Source of the DNA: Nitrospirota bacterium
Lineage (GTDB): Bacteria; Nitrospirota; Thermodesulfovibrionia; Thermodesulfovibrionales; UBA9159
Length of the DNA stretch: 64,000 nucleotides
Reading direction: 5' to 3'
Assembly (NCBI GenBank): GCA_021790195.1
Contig: JAJYIF010000006.1
Coordinates: 62,001 to 126,000 of the forward strand
The position numbers and the translations under genes were made by a program. Numbering within the stretch: the stretch's first letter is position 1; each line of letters begins with the position of its first letter. This document shows positions 35,088 through 44,530 of the stretch, piece after piece. The notes below the pieces were generated by a model. The model was not told where the DNA came from, did not search any database, and saw nothing but the letters and a program-made list of their open reading frames with translations.

Positions 35088-35876
35088 ATGATCGGTTTTA
35101 TCGGGGGCGGCAACATGGCGGAGGCGCTTATCAAAGGGATGACCTCTCAGGGCATGAAGGGCATAATAGTTTCCGAGCCCAATGCAGACCGGAGAAGCTT
35201 TCTGGAGGGGGAGTACGGGGTGAAGACGACGCCTTCAAACAAAGAGGTGGCTTCCTTGTGCAGTCTCATACTTATTGCCGTGAAACCCCAGAACATGTCT
35301 GCGGTGCTCGATGAGATAGAAGACGGGGTGACGGAAGAAAAAACCGTCGTCTCCATTGCCGCAGGGATCACTCTTTCATACCTCGGTGCAAAATTGAAGA
35401 CAAGGCGGCTTGTGAGGGTCATGCCCAACACGCCTGCCATAGTCCAGGAAGGCATGTCGGTCCTGTCCTTGTGCGAATGCTTTTCGGATGGAGAGATTGC
35501 CAGGATAAGGGAGATATTTATGTCCGTCGGCAGGGTTCTCACGCTGCCCGAGGAGCAGATGAACGCGGTGACGGCCCTTTCAGGCAGCGGGCCTGCTTTT
35601 GTGGCCCTCTTCGTGGAAGCGATGACCGAGGCGGGGACGGAACTCGGTCTGAACAGGGACGATTCAGCGGAGTTGGCGATACAGACGCTGATCGGCACTG
35701 CTAAACTCCTCGAGACAGGGATGCCGCCGAACCGGCTAAGAGAGATGGTCACATCGCCGGGAGGGACCACGGCTGCCGGTCTCAAGGTATTTGAAGAAAG
35801 AGACCTCGGGGGAGTTATCGGCGCTGCGCTTCAGGCCGCCCGTGAGAGGGCCGAGGAGCTCGGAAGGAGGGAATAA
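35088..35876 (+). CDS. proC: Pyrroline-5-carboxylate reductase
   Basis: 262-residue enzyme for the last step of proline synthesis. NAD(P) Rossmann loop IGFIGGGNMAEALIKGM at the start; VKPQNM, RLVRVMPNTPAIVQEGMS and the C-terminal ALSGSGPAFVALFVEAM and TSPGGTTAAGLKVFE are standard. AGGAG precedes the ATG. It sits 12 bases behind the DprA-like gene and so depends on transcription through the inserted pair or from an internal promoter. Confidence 0.97.
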   Translation: MIGFIGGGNMAEALIKGMTSQGMKGIIVSEPNADRRSFLEGEYGVKTTPSNKEVASLCSLILIAVKPQNMSAVLDEIEDGVTEEKTVVSIAAGITLSYLGAKLKTRRLVRVMPNTPAIVQEGMSVLSLCECFSDGEIARIREIFMSVGRVLTLPEEQMNAVTALSGSGPAFVALFVEAMTEAGTELGLNRDDSAELAIQTLIGTAKLLETGMPPNRLREMVTSPGGTTAAGLKVFEERDLGGVIGAALQAARERAEELGRRE

Positions 35877-36190
35877 TGTTCATATTTGGGAATCTCGTTC
35901 TGGCGGTCGCAAACATCCTCGATATCCTGCTCTCTATTTATATGTGGGTCGTCATTATCGCCGCGCTGATAAGCTGGGTCAGCCCCGACCCGTATAATCC
36001 GATAGTGAGATTCCTCTACTCTGTCACGGAACCGGTGTTCATGAGGATAAGGCGGGTCATCGGCTTTGGTCTCGGGCCTATCGATATTTCTCCTTTGATA
36101 GTTATTCTTGCTATTATATTCACACGAAGGTTCTTGATAAATTCCCTGATAGAGCTCGGCTATAAATTAAAAGGAGGAGCTTTTATATGA
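35876..36190 (+). CDS. yggT: YggT-family membrane protein
   Basis: 104 residues with two long hydrophobic regions and the YggT blocks LLSIYMWVVIIAALISWV, DPYNPIVRFLYSVTEPV and PIDISPLIVILAI. Function not firmly known; linked to envelope and cell-division genes. Overlaps proC by one base and divIVA by four. Confidence 0.9.
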   Translation: MFIFGNLVLAVANILDILLSIYMWVVIIAALISWVSPDPYNPIVRFLYSVTEPVFMRIRRVIGFGLGPIDISPLIVILAIIFTRRFLINSLIELGYKLKGGAFI

Positions 36191-36672
36191 GAATCACGCC
36201 GCTTGATATCCAGCAAAAACAATTCCCCATGAAATTCAGAGGGTTTGACGTCGAGGAAGTCTATGCCTTCCTTGAAGTGGTGAGGGAGGAGATGGAAGAT
36301 CTCCTGAGGGAGAACGCCTCCGTCAAGGAGCAGGTGCACAGGGCCGAGAACCAGATAAAGGAATACAGGGATATGGAGACGACGCTTCGTGAGACTCTTA
36401 TGACCGCCCAGCAGATGGTCGAGGAGTATAAGACCAACGCAAGGAAAGAGGCGGAGCTCCTTATAAGAGAGGCCGAGCTCAAGGCAGACACCCTTATGAA
36501 AGAGGCCCAGGACAAGGTAGTGAAGATCCACGAGGACATAGTCGACCTGAAGGGGATCCGCAGACATTTCAAGGAGGAGCTGAAGAGGCTTGTGGAGAGC
36601 CATATGCGGATGCTCGAATTCGACAAGGAGAGAGAGAGTGAAGGGGAAGAGGCAGGTGGCATCTCGTCGTGA
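36187..36672 (+). CDS. divIVA: DivIVA-domain coiled-coil protein
   Basis: 161 residues: the DivIVA membrane-binding N-terminus (MRITPLDIQQKQFPMKFRGF, with the FRGFD turn) followed by a long coiled coil (about 25-140) with heptad-like Leu/Glu/Lys spacing. DivIVA-type proteins mark curved membrane at poles or division sites. Overlaps yggT by 4 nt (ATGA) and hisS (GTGA). Confidence 0.88.
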   Translation: MRITPLDIQQKQFPMKFRGFDVEEVYAFLEVVREEMEDLLRENASVKEQVHRAENQIKEYRDMETTLRETLMTAQQMVEEYKTNARKEAELLIREAELKADTLMKEAQDKVVKIHEDIVDLKGIRRHFKEELKRLVESHMRMLEFDKERESEGEEAGGISS

Positions 36673-37949
36673 CCCCGCCCCAGCAGTTCAGCGCCCTCAA
36701 GGGTGTTCAGGACATCTTCCCTCCGGATGTGCATCTCTGGCAAAAAGTGGAATCTTTATCGCGTGAGGTCTTTTCCCTTTACGGTTTCGAGGAGATAAGG
36801 CTTCCGATAATAGAGCCGACCGGCCTTTTCGTCCGGAGCATCGGCGAGACGAGCGATATAGTCGAGAAAGAAATGTATACCTTCCCCGACAAGGCGGGTA
36901 GGAGCATAACGCTCAGGCCTGAGGGCACGGCCCCCGTCGTAAGGGCATATATCGAGCACCATCTTTATAATCTTCCGTCTCCCCAGAAGTTCTTCTATTC
37001 GGGTCCCATGTTCAGATATGAGAGGCCGCAGAAGGGAAGGTTCAGACAGTTCTATCAGATAGGCGTCGAGGCGTTCGGCGCCGTCTCCCCGCTTCTTGAC
37101 GCGGAGCTTCTTTCCATGCTGAAGATCCTCCTTGAGAGACTTGGAATGAAGGACCTGAATTTTGAGATCAATTCCGTGGGGTGCGGCAACTGCAGGCCGG
37201 CATACAGGACGGCGCTGAGGGATTTCTTCTCAGCTAAGCTGGGCAGCCTCTGTCCGGATTGCCAAAGGAGATACGAGGCCAACCCTCTCAGAATACTGGA
37301 CTGCAAGGTAGACCGGTGCATCGAGCTCCGCGCGGGCGCTCCCTTCATCACGGACTTCCTTTGCAGCGAGTGCAAGGACCATTTCGAGAAAGTCCTTTCC
37401 GCTCTCAGACGACTGAATATTCCGTACACACTAAATCCGAACATGGTGAGGGGACTTGATTATTATACGAGAACGGCCTTCGAGGTCACGAGCGAGCACC
37501 TCGGATCTCAAAAGGCCGTGGCCGCGGGCGGCCGATATGACAGGCTCGTTGAGGAGTTCGGAGGTCCTCCCACTCCGGGCATGGGATTTGCTTTAGGGAT
37601 GGAAAGGCTTACCGAGCTTTTGAGGGAAACCGGGGAGATTGTTGGGCCATTTCCCGATGTTTATATCGCCCCTTTAGGCGAAAGGGCGATTATGGAGGGG
37701 TTTCTTATGGCTGAAAGGTTGAGGGCCAGGGGGTTTTTGGTCGAGAGCGGTTATGACGGCTCTTCCCTGAGGAGTCAGCTGAGAAAGGCAAACAGGATAA
37801 CAGCGCGTTTTGTGATAATACTGGGGGAAGATGAGCTATCGTCGGGCAGGGCGAAATGGAAGAACCTTGGAGACGGCTCGCAGGGTGATGTGGAAATCCG
37901 GAAGGTCGAGGAGTTTCTTGCTTCAGCGTCTCCTGGTAAGCCGCGGTAG
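36669..37949 (+). CDS. hisS: Histidyl-tRNA synthetase
   Basis: 426-residue class II synthetase charging tRNA-His. Motif 2 region FRYERPQKGRFRQFYQIGVE, motif RGLDYYTRTAFEV, AAGGRYDRLVEEFGGPPTPG and motif 3 MGFALGMERLTELL are present; the C-terminal anticodon-binding domain starts near VYIAPLG. GTG start overlapping the divIVA stop. Confidence 0.97.
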   Translation: MTPPQQFSALKGVQDIFPPDVHLWQKVESLSREVFSLYGFEEIRLPIIEPTGLFVRSIGETSDIVEKEMYTFPDKAGRSITLRPEGTAPVVRAYIEHHLYNLPSPQKFFYSGPMFRYERPQKGRFRQFYQIGVEAFGAVSPLLDAELLSMLKILLERLGMKDLNFEINSVGCGNCRPAYRTALRDFFSAKLGSLCPDCQRRYEANPLRILDCKVDRCIELRAGAPFITDFLCSECKDHFEKVLSALRRLNIPYTLNPNMVRGLDYYTRTAFEVTSEHLGSQKAVAAGGRYDRLVEEFGGPPTPGMGFALGMERLTELLRETGEIVGPFPDVYIAPLGERAIMEGFLMAERLRARGFLVESGYDGSSLRSQLRKANRITARFVIILGEDELSSGRAKWKNLGDGSQGDVEIRKVEEFLASASPGKPR

Positions 37950-37954
37950 AAGCC

Positions 37955-38908
37955 ATGAAGGAAGGTGAAGGTCTTCCTGGAATAATCCTGTCCCTGCTAA
38001 TAGGTATCGTCTCTTTCCTCCTTTCGGGCTTTCACCCCGCTTTCGATTCCCTTGTGGTCTCTATAATCCTCGGCATTCTCCTGGGTAACACGCTTTCGAA
38101 CAGGGAGCGGCTCCAGAAAGGCATAGAAGTCATGCTTAAGTATTGCCTTCCCGTCGGTATAGCTCTTTACGGGACCCAGCTCACCTTCGGTCACAATATT
38201 GAAAGGACATGGCTCTATGTCGTCATGATCTTTCTCTTCTTTCTTGCTGCTACACTTATAATCTCAAGACTGCTGAGATTGCCGGGAACACTCTCCATCC
38301 TGCTGGCCTCGGGTCTCGCGGTCTGCGGAGCTTCCGCCATTGCGGTCATATCACCCCTTGTCGGGGCCAAGAGAGAAGACACGTCGATCTCTATAATCTC
38401 AATCCTTGTCATCGGGCTGCTGTCCGTGGTTTTTTATCCCGTAATCTGGGAAGACCTGGGCTTTACCGTCAGGCAATTCGCCTTCTTTTCGGGGACGACG
38501 ATCCCCATGCTTGGGCAGGTGAAGGTCGCGGTCCTAGAGACGGGGCGTGAAGGCATCAATCTTGCGGTCAGGTTCAAACTAATAAGGATCTCGATGCTCA
38601 TTTTCGTGGCCACTGCCGTTGTGCTTCTGCGCGGCAGACAGGACAAGCGGACTACCATTCCGTGGTTCATGGTCGTCTTCGTGGTCCTGGCCTTTCTCTC
38701 AAACTTCGTTGAGGCCGTCTCGAACATGGTCCCTATATTCGAGCCTGTTTCAAGGTTCTTCCTCTCCTCGGCCCTTGCCGCGATAGGTCTTTCCGTCGAC
38801 CTGGATTCCATAATGTCGGAAGGCGCAAGACCTCTGCTGGCGGTCTTCTTTTCGTGGTGTCTCGGATGTCTTCTGGTTTACGCGTGCGTGGAGTTTTTCG
38901 GTGTTTAG
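37955..38908 (+). CDS. YeiH-family putative sulfate exporter
   Basis: 317-residue membrane protein with about ten helices matching the UPF0324/YeiH family: SIILGILLGNTLSN, LPVGIALYGTQLTFG, SGLAVCGASAIAVISPL and SALAAIGLSVDLDSI. Family members are annotated as putative sulfate exporters; direct evidence is thin. It sits between hisS and a kinase gene that overlaps its end by 8 nt. Confidence 0.85.
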   Translation: MKEGEGLPGIILSLLIGIVSFLLSGFHPAFDSLVVSIILGILLGNTLSNRERLQKGIEVMLKYCLPVGIALYGTQLTFGHNIERTWLYVVMIFLFFLAATLIISRLLRLPGTLSILLASGLAVCGASAIAVISPLVGAKREDTSISIISILVIGLLSVVFYPVIWEDLGFTVRQFAFFSGTTIPMLGQVKVAVLETGREGINLAVRFKLIRISMLIFVATAVVLLRGRQDKRTTIPWFMVVFVVLAFLSNFVEAVSNMVPIFEPVSRFFLSSALAAIGLSVDLDSIMSEGARPLLAVFFSWCLGCLLVYACVEFFGV

Positions 38909-41789
38909 GAACAGAATAATCTACAGGCTTTTTCTCGTGCTCCTCATATTTGCCGTCGCCTCGATCTTTCCGATAGTTGTTATGACCAGCAGGGAGATCA
39001 AGGAGCTTATGCAGGGCGTGAACGTCCTCCACGTTAGACAGCATATTACAGACAGTCTGATATCTATATCCTTTTATGTTTTTATCCTCGCATTTCTTCT
39101 ATCCCTCTTCTTTTCGAGGAAGGTGATCCTTCCCGCAAGGGAGCTTCACAGGGGTGCGATGTCGATCAGGGACGGCAATCTCGACACGACCCTTCCGGTG
39201 TTGTCCAGCGACGAGCTCGGAGAGGTAGTCGGCGTCTTCAATGAGATGGCCGCTTCTCTTAAGAACAAGACGGAAGAGCTACAGAAGAAGAACAGCGAGA
39301 TAAGGGAATCAAGGGACTTTCTCGAGACCATAATGGACAGTATCGAGGACGAGATTTTAATTATGGACCTGGATTTTAAGGTAGTCAAGGCGAATCGCGC
39401 CGTATTCGAAAGGATCCAGATGGAAGAGGCAGGAATAGGCGTTTTTCAGAAAGACGAGGGCCGGGTCCTTGGGCAGCCGTGTCATCTGGTCTCACACGGG
39501 GAATCCAAGCCGTGTTTCTTGAGGGGATCGGACTGCCCCGTCAAGGAGGTCCTTGCGAGCGGGAGGACCTTCAGGACGGTGCATGAGCACAGGGGGGCGG
39601 AGGGAGACAGGACAGTGCAGGAGATACTCGCCTGCCCGATAAAGGACGAAAACGACAAGGTTGTGAACGTGATAGAGCTCTTCCGGGACATTACCGAGAT
39701 AAAATTATATGAGGCGGCCCTTTCGCAGAAGAACAAAGAACTCATTGTGGTCAACAGCATAGCGGCGCTACTGAGCCACTCCCTGGACACAAGGGCCACC
39801 ATAAGGAATGTCGTGGCTAAGCTTGTCAATATGCTCAACATGGACGACGGCGGTATTTTCTTTATTGACGATTCCAGAAAGAAGCTCGTCTGCGCCCTTA
39901 CGGGAAGAAAGCTTCCGATGGGAGAGGACATGCTCAGCAGGGCCATAGAAGGTGGGGCGATATATTCCTCTGACGGCGTCAAAGAAAAGGGCGGAGTGCC
40001 GGCATGGCTTTTGGGGACCGACATCAGGAGCTGCTGCTGCGTGCCTCTGAAGGGTAAGGAAGGGATCGTAGGGGTCCTCCATCTGATGAGCTCCAGGCAG
40101 CACGTCTTCACTGGCGAGGAGAGAAGGATACTTTCTTCAGTGGGAGATATGACCGGAATAGCCCTTGAAAATACCAGGCTCTACGACAGGATAAACTCGC
40201 TTTACGAGTATCAGCGGAGCAGAAGAGAGCGGGAGCACAGCAGCCTCCTTTCCCTGAGCTCGCGGCTTACATCGGCAACCGACATCAAGGAAGCGATAGA
40301 CACGACCCTCGGTCTGATCACGGATTCTTTCGAGGCCAATCTCGCGCTGCTTCTTGCCTTTGGGGAAAATAACAGCCTTGCCCTGAAGTCGGTCCTCGGG
40401 GATGCCGAAGAGGCCTCCGGGCTGTCAGGCTATAGTTTCGGCAGGGACTCGATAGAGCGGATCGCCGTCGATACAAGAAAGCCGGTGGTCCTTCCGACCT
40501 TTTCGAGTCATTCCGATGTCGCCTGTCCCCTTCCTTCTTGCAGGTCCGCCGTGGCAGTTCCCATATATACTGCGGAAAAGATCCTCGGGGTCTTCTCTCT
40601 CTATTTCAGGTCGCCCCAGGAATTCAGGGAGGAGGACGTCCATTTCCTCGAAATCGTCTCCAGTATCTTTGCTGTCGCTATGGAGAGGTCAGATTTTTAC
40701 GAGAAGATGCTGGCACAGAAGAGTCTTGCCGGGATTGTGTTCGAGAGCATCAGCGATGGTCTTTACACGGTCGATACCGATTATGTGATCACCTCTGTGA
40801 ACAGGGCCGCGGAAAGGATACTCGGCATCGATGCATCGAGCCTGGTCGGCAGGAAGTGCATGGACGTCATAGTCCACAGGGAGCCCGAGAGCGATCAAAC
40901 GCTTTGCGGTAAGGAGTGCCCTCTTTCCACCGCCTTCGCCGGCGTCGCCGACAGCAGGGAAATGGATTATGTGGGTTCTTCGGGGCGCAGGATCTCCGTT
41001 TCGGTGAGCTGTGCGCCTCTCATTAACGTCGACAAGATGTTGATAGGGGCCGTGCAGGTCTTCAGGGACGTTACGAGGGAAAAGGAGATCGGCAGGATGA
41101 AGACGGAATTTGTTACTACCGTCTCCCATGAGTTCAGGACCCCTCTTTCGGCGATAATCGGCATGACCGAGATGCTCGCGGACGGAGAAGTCGAGGGTGA
41201 GAGGGCCGTCAAGTACGTGAATACGATGCTCAATGAAGGCAGGAGGCTTTCGAGCATGGTCTCCGACCTGCTTGATATTTCGCGCATAGAATCCGGCGAA
41301 GAGTCTTTCAACGAAGCCGAGATTGACTTCCCCGCCTTATTTCGTGACATAAAGAATACGTTTTCGGATATAATAAGACTCAAGAGTCTTCGGGTAGATA
41401 CCCACTTGGATGAAAGTGTCGGGGCGTTCAGGGGCGACAGTGAGAAACTGAACAGACTCCTTCTGAACCTCGTCAGTAATTCCGCAAACTACTCCGACGA
41501 CAACTGTGTTATCAGTATGAGCGTCAGGAAGAAGGGAGAGGGGAGCCTGGTGATCGAGATTTCGGATACCGGATGGGGGATACCCCACGAAGACCTTCCC
41601 TTGCTTACGAGAAAGTTTTTCAGGGGTAAACACGGGATAAAGACCAAGGGCACGGGTCTCGGCCTTTCCCTCTGCAAGGAGATCGTCGAGCTTCACGGGG
41701 GCAGCCTGACTATAAAAAGCAGGCTCGGAAGAGGCACGACCGTAACGGCCGAATTCCCATTCGACAGGAGGAGATCCCAGGTCTTATGA
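38901..41789 (+). CDS. Multi-domain sensor histidine kinase (HAMP-PAS-GAF-GAF-PAS)
   Basis: 962 residues. Two N-terminal helices (about 10-30 and 50-72) enclose a very short periplasmic part. HAMP (about 72-125), PAS (about 135-280, with cysteines in GQPCHLV, SKPCFLRGSDCPVKE), two GAF-like domains (about 290-430 and 455-600) and a second PAS (about 610-730) follow. HisKA has H743 in TVSHEFRTPLSAIIGM, and the ATPase has DTGWGIPHEDLPLL and GTGLGLSLCKEIVE. The sensing part is mostly cytoplasmic. GTG start. Followed by a receiver gene with a 4-nt overlap. Confidence 0.92.
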   Translation: MFRNRIIYRLFLVLLIFAVASIFPIVVMTSREIKELMQGVNVLHVRQHITDSLISISFYVFILAFLLSLFFSRKVILPARELHRGAMSIRDGNLDTTLPVLSSDELGEVVGVFNEMAASLKNKTEELQKKNSEIRESRDFLETIMDSIEDEILIMDLDFKVVKANRAVFERIQMEEAGIGVFQKDEGRVLGQPCHLVSHGESKPCFLRGSDCPVKEVLASGRTFRTVHEHRGAEGDRTVQEILACPIKDENDKVVNVIELFRDITEIKLYEAALSQKNKELIVVNSIAALLSHSLDTRATIRNVVAKLVNMLNMDDGGIFFIDDSRKKLVCALTGRKLPMGEDMLSRAIEGGAIYSSDGVKEKGGVPAWLLGTDIRSCCCVPLKGKEGIVGVLHLMSSRQHVFTGEERRILSSVGDMTGIALENTRLYDRINSLYEYQRSRREREHSSLLSLSSRLTSATDIKEAIDTTLGLITDSFEANLALLLAFGENNSLALKSVLGDAEEASGLSGYSFGRDSIERIAVDTRKPVVLPTFSSHSDVACPLPSCRSAVAVPIYTAEKILGVFSLYFRSPQEFREEDVHFLEIVSSIFAVAMERSDFYEKMLAQKSLAGIVFESISDGLYTVDTDYVITSVNRAAERILGIDASSLVGRKCMDVIVHREPESDQTLCGKECPLSTAFAGVADSREMDYVGSSGRRISVSVSCAPLINVDKMLIGAVQVFRDVTREKEIGRMKTEFVTTVSHEFRTPLSAIIGMTEMLADGEVEGERAVKYVNTMLNEGRRLSSMVSDLLDISRIESGEESFNEAEIDFPALFRDIKNTFSDIIRLKSLRVDTHLDESVGAFRGDSEKLNRLLLNLVSNSANYSDDNCVISMSVRKKGEGSLVIEISDTGWGIPHEDLPLLTRKFFRGKHGIKTKGTGLGLSLCKEIVELHGGSLTIKSRLGRGTTVTAEFPFDRRRSQVL

Positions 41790-42157
41790 GCAAGATAATA
41801 GTCGTGGACGATGAGCCTTTTATCCTTATGATGATCGAGGACAAGCTGAGAAGGGCCGGTATCGAGGTGATCGCACTCAGGGAAAGCAGGAATGCCATGG
41901 CAATAATCAGAAGGGAGAAGCCTGACCTTGTGATACTCGACTGGATGATGCCGGAGGTGAGCGGCATAGAGCTCTGCAGGATGCTGAAGACCGACGCGGA
42001 CCTCAAGAATATACCGGTCTTCCTTCTCACCGCCAAAGGCCAGGACGCCGACAAACAAATGGGGCTGCAGTGTGGAGCGTCAATGTACATCACAAAACCG
42101 TTCAGCCCGCGGGCCCTTCTGGAAATAGTGAATAACGCGATCAGGATGCAAGACTGA
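41786..42157 (+). CDS. Single-domain response regulator
   Basis: 123-residue receiver domain only: D8-D9, phosphoacceptor D52 in LVILDWMMPE and a conserved Lys in YITKPFSP. No output domain, so it probably acts by contact with the next gene product or as a phosphate relay. Overlaps the kinase stop by 4 nt. Confidence 0.92.
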   Translation: MSKIIVVDDEPFILMMIEDKLRRAGIEVIALRESRNAMAIIRREKPDLVILDWMMPEVSGIELCRMLKTDADLKNIPVFLLTAKGQDADKQMGLQCGASMYITKPFSPRALLEIVNNAIRMQD

Positions 42158-42162
42158 GAGAA

Positions 42163-43275
42163 GTGAGCCCGGACCGCACCGTTTTAGAGAAGGACCTTGA
42201 ACTGACCGTCAGGGAGCTCAGCGAGACATACGAGGAGCTTTCTCTCCTTTACAAGCTTACCGAGACACTCTCCGGGATGAGCGCCGACGAGATCACCGAA
42301 CAGGTAGTCGGGGAGGCGATCAATACCCTCGACGTGAAGACCGCGGCCCTCCTGTTCCTCGATGAGGAAAACGGAAGGCTTTACACGAAAAGCTTCAGGG
42401 GGAGGTGGGACGCCGGTATCGTTGTCTCAAAGGGGGATGAGATAATATGGAACGCCGTGCAGAGCAGAAAGCCCGTCGCCTTCTGCAACCTCTACGATGC
42501 TGGTTTCAGGAATTACAGCCATGCCGAGAGATCGATCCTCGTTTGTCCGCTGAAGGGCAAGAGCAGGACGATCGGCGCTCTGGTGCTGGCGGACAAGGAG
42601 AACCAGGAAGAGTTCTATTCCAATGACATAAAGCTTCTGATGGCGATAGCCAACCATGCAGCACTGACGATCGAAAACGCCCTTCTCTACAAAGAGCTTG
42701 AAGACTTTCTGATATCGGCGATAAGGGCCCTAGTGAAGGCGCTTGAGGCATCGTCGCGCTGGACGGCCGGTCATACGGAGCGCGTCACCGAGTACGCCGT
42801 CAACATCGGCGCAATGATGGGCCTGAGCGGCAAGAACCTCGAAAGGCTCAGGATCTGCTCTCTCCTGCACGATATCGGGAAGATCGCTGTTCCGAGAGAG
42901 ATACTCAACAAGAATGACGTATTGACCGAGGAGGAGGAAAAGGAGATCAGGAGGCACCCGCTGATAGGGGCCGAGATACTGGGCGGCTTTGCCCAGCTGC
43001 GGGACGTCGTGCAGGGAATAAAGTATCACCACGAATGGTGGGACGGAGGCAACAGTCTCCTCGGATTGAAGGGCGAAGACATCCCTCTCTGCGCGAGGAT
43101 CCTTGCGGTAGCCGATTCTTTTGACGCCATGTCCTCTGACAGGCCGTACAGGAGGAAGAAGACACAGGACGAGGCTATAGATGAAATCAACAGGCTGGCG
43201 GGGAGGCAGTTCGACCCTACGGTCGTTGAGGCGTTCATGAAGTGGATCAGCCAACATCCAACTTTCTCACCCTGA
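42163..43275 (+). CDS. GAF plus HD-GYP-type protein
   Basis: 370 residues: coiled N-terminus, GAF domain (about 40-180), then an HD-GYP-like domain (about 185-360) with TAGHTERVTEYAV, HDIGKIAVPREIL and YHHEWWDGGNSLLG. In active c-di-GMP phosphodiesterases the last block continues to GYP; here Asn-Ser-Leu-Leu-Gly stands there and the GYP is missing, though the HD and HH metal residues remain. It may hydrolyse c-di-GMP or another substrate, or only bind it. GTG start, 5 bases behind the receiver gene. Confidence 0.88.
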   Translation: MSPDRTVLEKDLELTVRELSETYEELSLLYKLTETLSGMSADEITEQVVGEAINTLDVKTAALLFLDEENGRLYTKSFRGRWDAGIVVSKGDEIIWNAVQSRKPVAFCNLYDAGFRNYSHAERSILVCPLKGKSRTIGALVLADKENQEEFYSNDIKLLMAIANHAALTIENALLYKELEDFLISAIRALVKALEASSRWTAGHTERVTEYAVNIGAMMGLSGKNLERLRICSLLHDIGKIAVPREILNKNDVLTEEEEKEIRRHPLIGAEILGGFAQLRDVVQGIKYHHEWWDGGNSLLGLKGEDIPLCARILAVADSFDAMSSDRPYRRKKTQDEAIDEINRLAGRQFDPTVVEAFMKWISQHPTFSP

Positions 43276-43396
43276 TTCTTAATAGTTTTTCAGTCAGAAT
43301 TTACTAAGAAATTGGACTCGCCGTACTTGAGAGAAGTCTTCCTGTACTCAGTTTCATATAGTATGAAAACTCACATGGTCTGCCCGATTACATTTC

Positions 43397-44197
43397 CTAT
43401 TTTCCGGATCTCTTCAGCCGATAAAGAGAACCCAATCCGGCGATCAGCATGAAAATTAGTGCCCCCCATTGGTTGATGGTCGGCACTGCCGCAGGATCCA
43501 CTGTAATAAGCGCCTGGATATCGGCGGCTGAAAGCGCTTGATCATAGATGCGCACGTCGTCAATAAGTCCATGGAAGAACTCATTATCTCCTGTCGTTCT
43601 TGCGCCGATTGTCAGATTGCCCAACGGGACATAGGGGGTTGCGGTATTGGCCGATGTGACATTCTGTTGTACACCATCAAGATAAATCAGCCACGTCCCG
43701 TTATTTCTTTCGGCTGCAATATGGTGCCACTTATTATCAACAGTAAGCGTAACGTCTGTCCCGATGAAGGTGACGCCTCCGATAAGAATTGAGACATCGC
43801 CGTTATTGTCCATATAAATGCCATATCCGCTGGTTGCAGTGTTGCCGTTATAGACGACTGCTTGTATCCCTCCCGCATTGTTGGGACCTTGCCATTTTAC
43901 CCAGGCAGCAAGGGTCACGTTGTCGGTTGCAGTGGTCACGACCCCGCTCCTCAGGACATAGTCGTCAATTCCATCGAAGGAGATCGAGTGCACGTTTGTA
44001 AATGGCACAATGGGCACATCACTACTCCAGGTCCCGTCGATGAGAGTTGCAGTATTGCTCCCGACTGAGTCCGCAATGGTAGTTCCTGAGCCCTCGTCGA
44101 ATTTCCAGTATGCTACGGGCACCGGCGCCGCAAATGTCTGCCCAACGGTAAAAAGCACTCCTATGAAAATGAGAAGTAAGATTGCCTTGCGGTTCAT
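43397..44197 (-). CDS. LamG-domain exported protein with IPTL-CTERM sorting signal
   Basis: 266 residues: signal peptide (about 1-23), then a concanavalin/LamG-type beta sandwich (VAYWKFDEGSGTTIADSVG, FDGIDDYVLRSG, WHHIAAERNNGTWLIYLDG, LIDDVRIYDQALSAADIQ). The C-terminus is an exosortase-type tag: a PTINQWG motif, a hydrophobic helix (about 240-258) and a basic tail RLKRSGK. Such proteins are handled by exosortase-like enzymes and sent to the cell surface or matrix. No exosortase gene is in the window. Confidence 0.85.
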   Translation of the reverse strand: MNRKAILLLIFIGVLFTVGQTFAAPVPVAYWKFDEGSGTTIADSVGSNTATLIDGTWSSDVPIVPFTNVHSISFDGIDDYVLRSGVVTTATDNVTLAAWVKWQGPNNAGGIQAVVYNGNTATSGYGIYMDNNGDVSILIGGVTFIGTDVTLTVDNKWHHIAAERNNGTWLIYLDGVQQNVTSANTATPYVPLGNLTIGARTTGDNEFFHGLIDDVRIYDQALSAADIQALITVDPAAVPTINQWGALIFMLIAGLGSLYRLKRSGK

Positions 44198-44283
44198 TTC
44201 AATCCTTTCCTGTTAATTTTATTCTCTGCCACAAGGAGGGTTAATGCTCCTTCGCCCTAATTAGTCTTCCACGGTTCATAAAT

Positions 44284-44530
44284 TATAATCTTTACGCTCC
44301 AGGCAAATCCGGTATATATTAATAAAAGTGAATCAAAAAGAACAACGCGCCTGGAAATTGTAAATATTCCATATCAAGGAGTCTCAATCGCTGCTCTTCC
44401 GGCACTGAATTCCTTGGGGAACCGTGAGTTCCTCGACTCTATTCAAGGTGTGAGTGAAACTGAATTTTTGGATCGTAGGATCGTTGCCGCCCGGAAACTT
44501 GGCCATTACTTATCGAACTATTCTAGATAG
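44284..44530 (+). pseudogene. Stop-to-stop coding-like remnant
   Basis: This plus-strand frame is open for about 80 codons and ends at TAG 44528-44530. It reads like protein (LEIVNIPYQGVSIAALPALN, then FLDRRIVAARKLGHYLSNYS) but has no ATG/GTG start behind a ribosome-binding site. No family recognised. It is overlapped in another frame by the IPTL-CTERM fragment. Probably the 3' part of a decayed gene. Confidence 0.35.
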
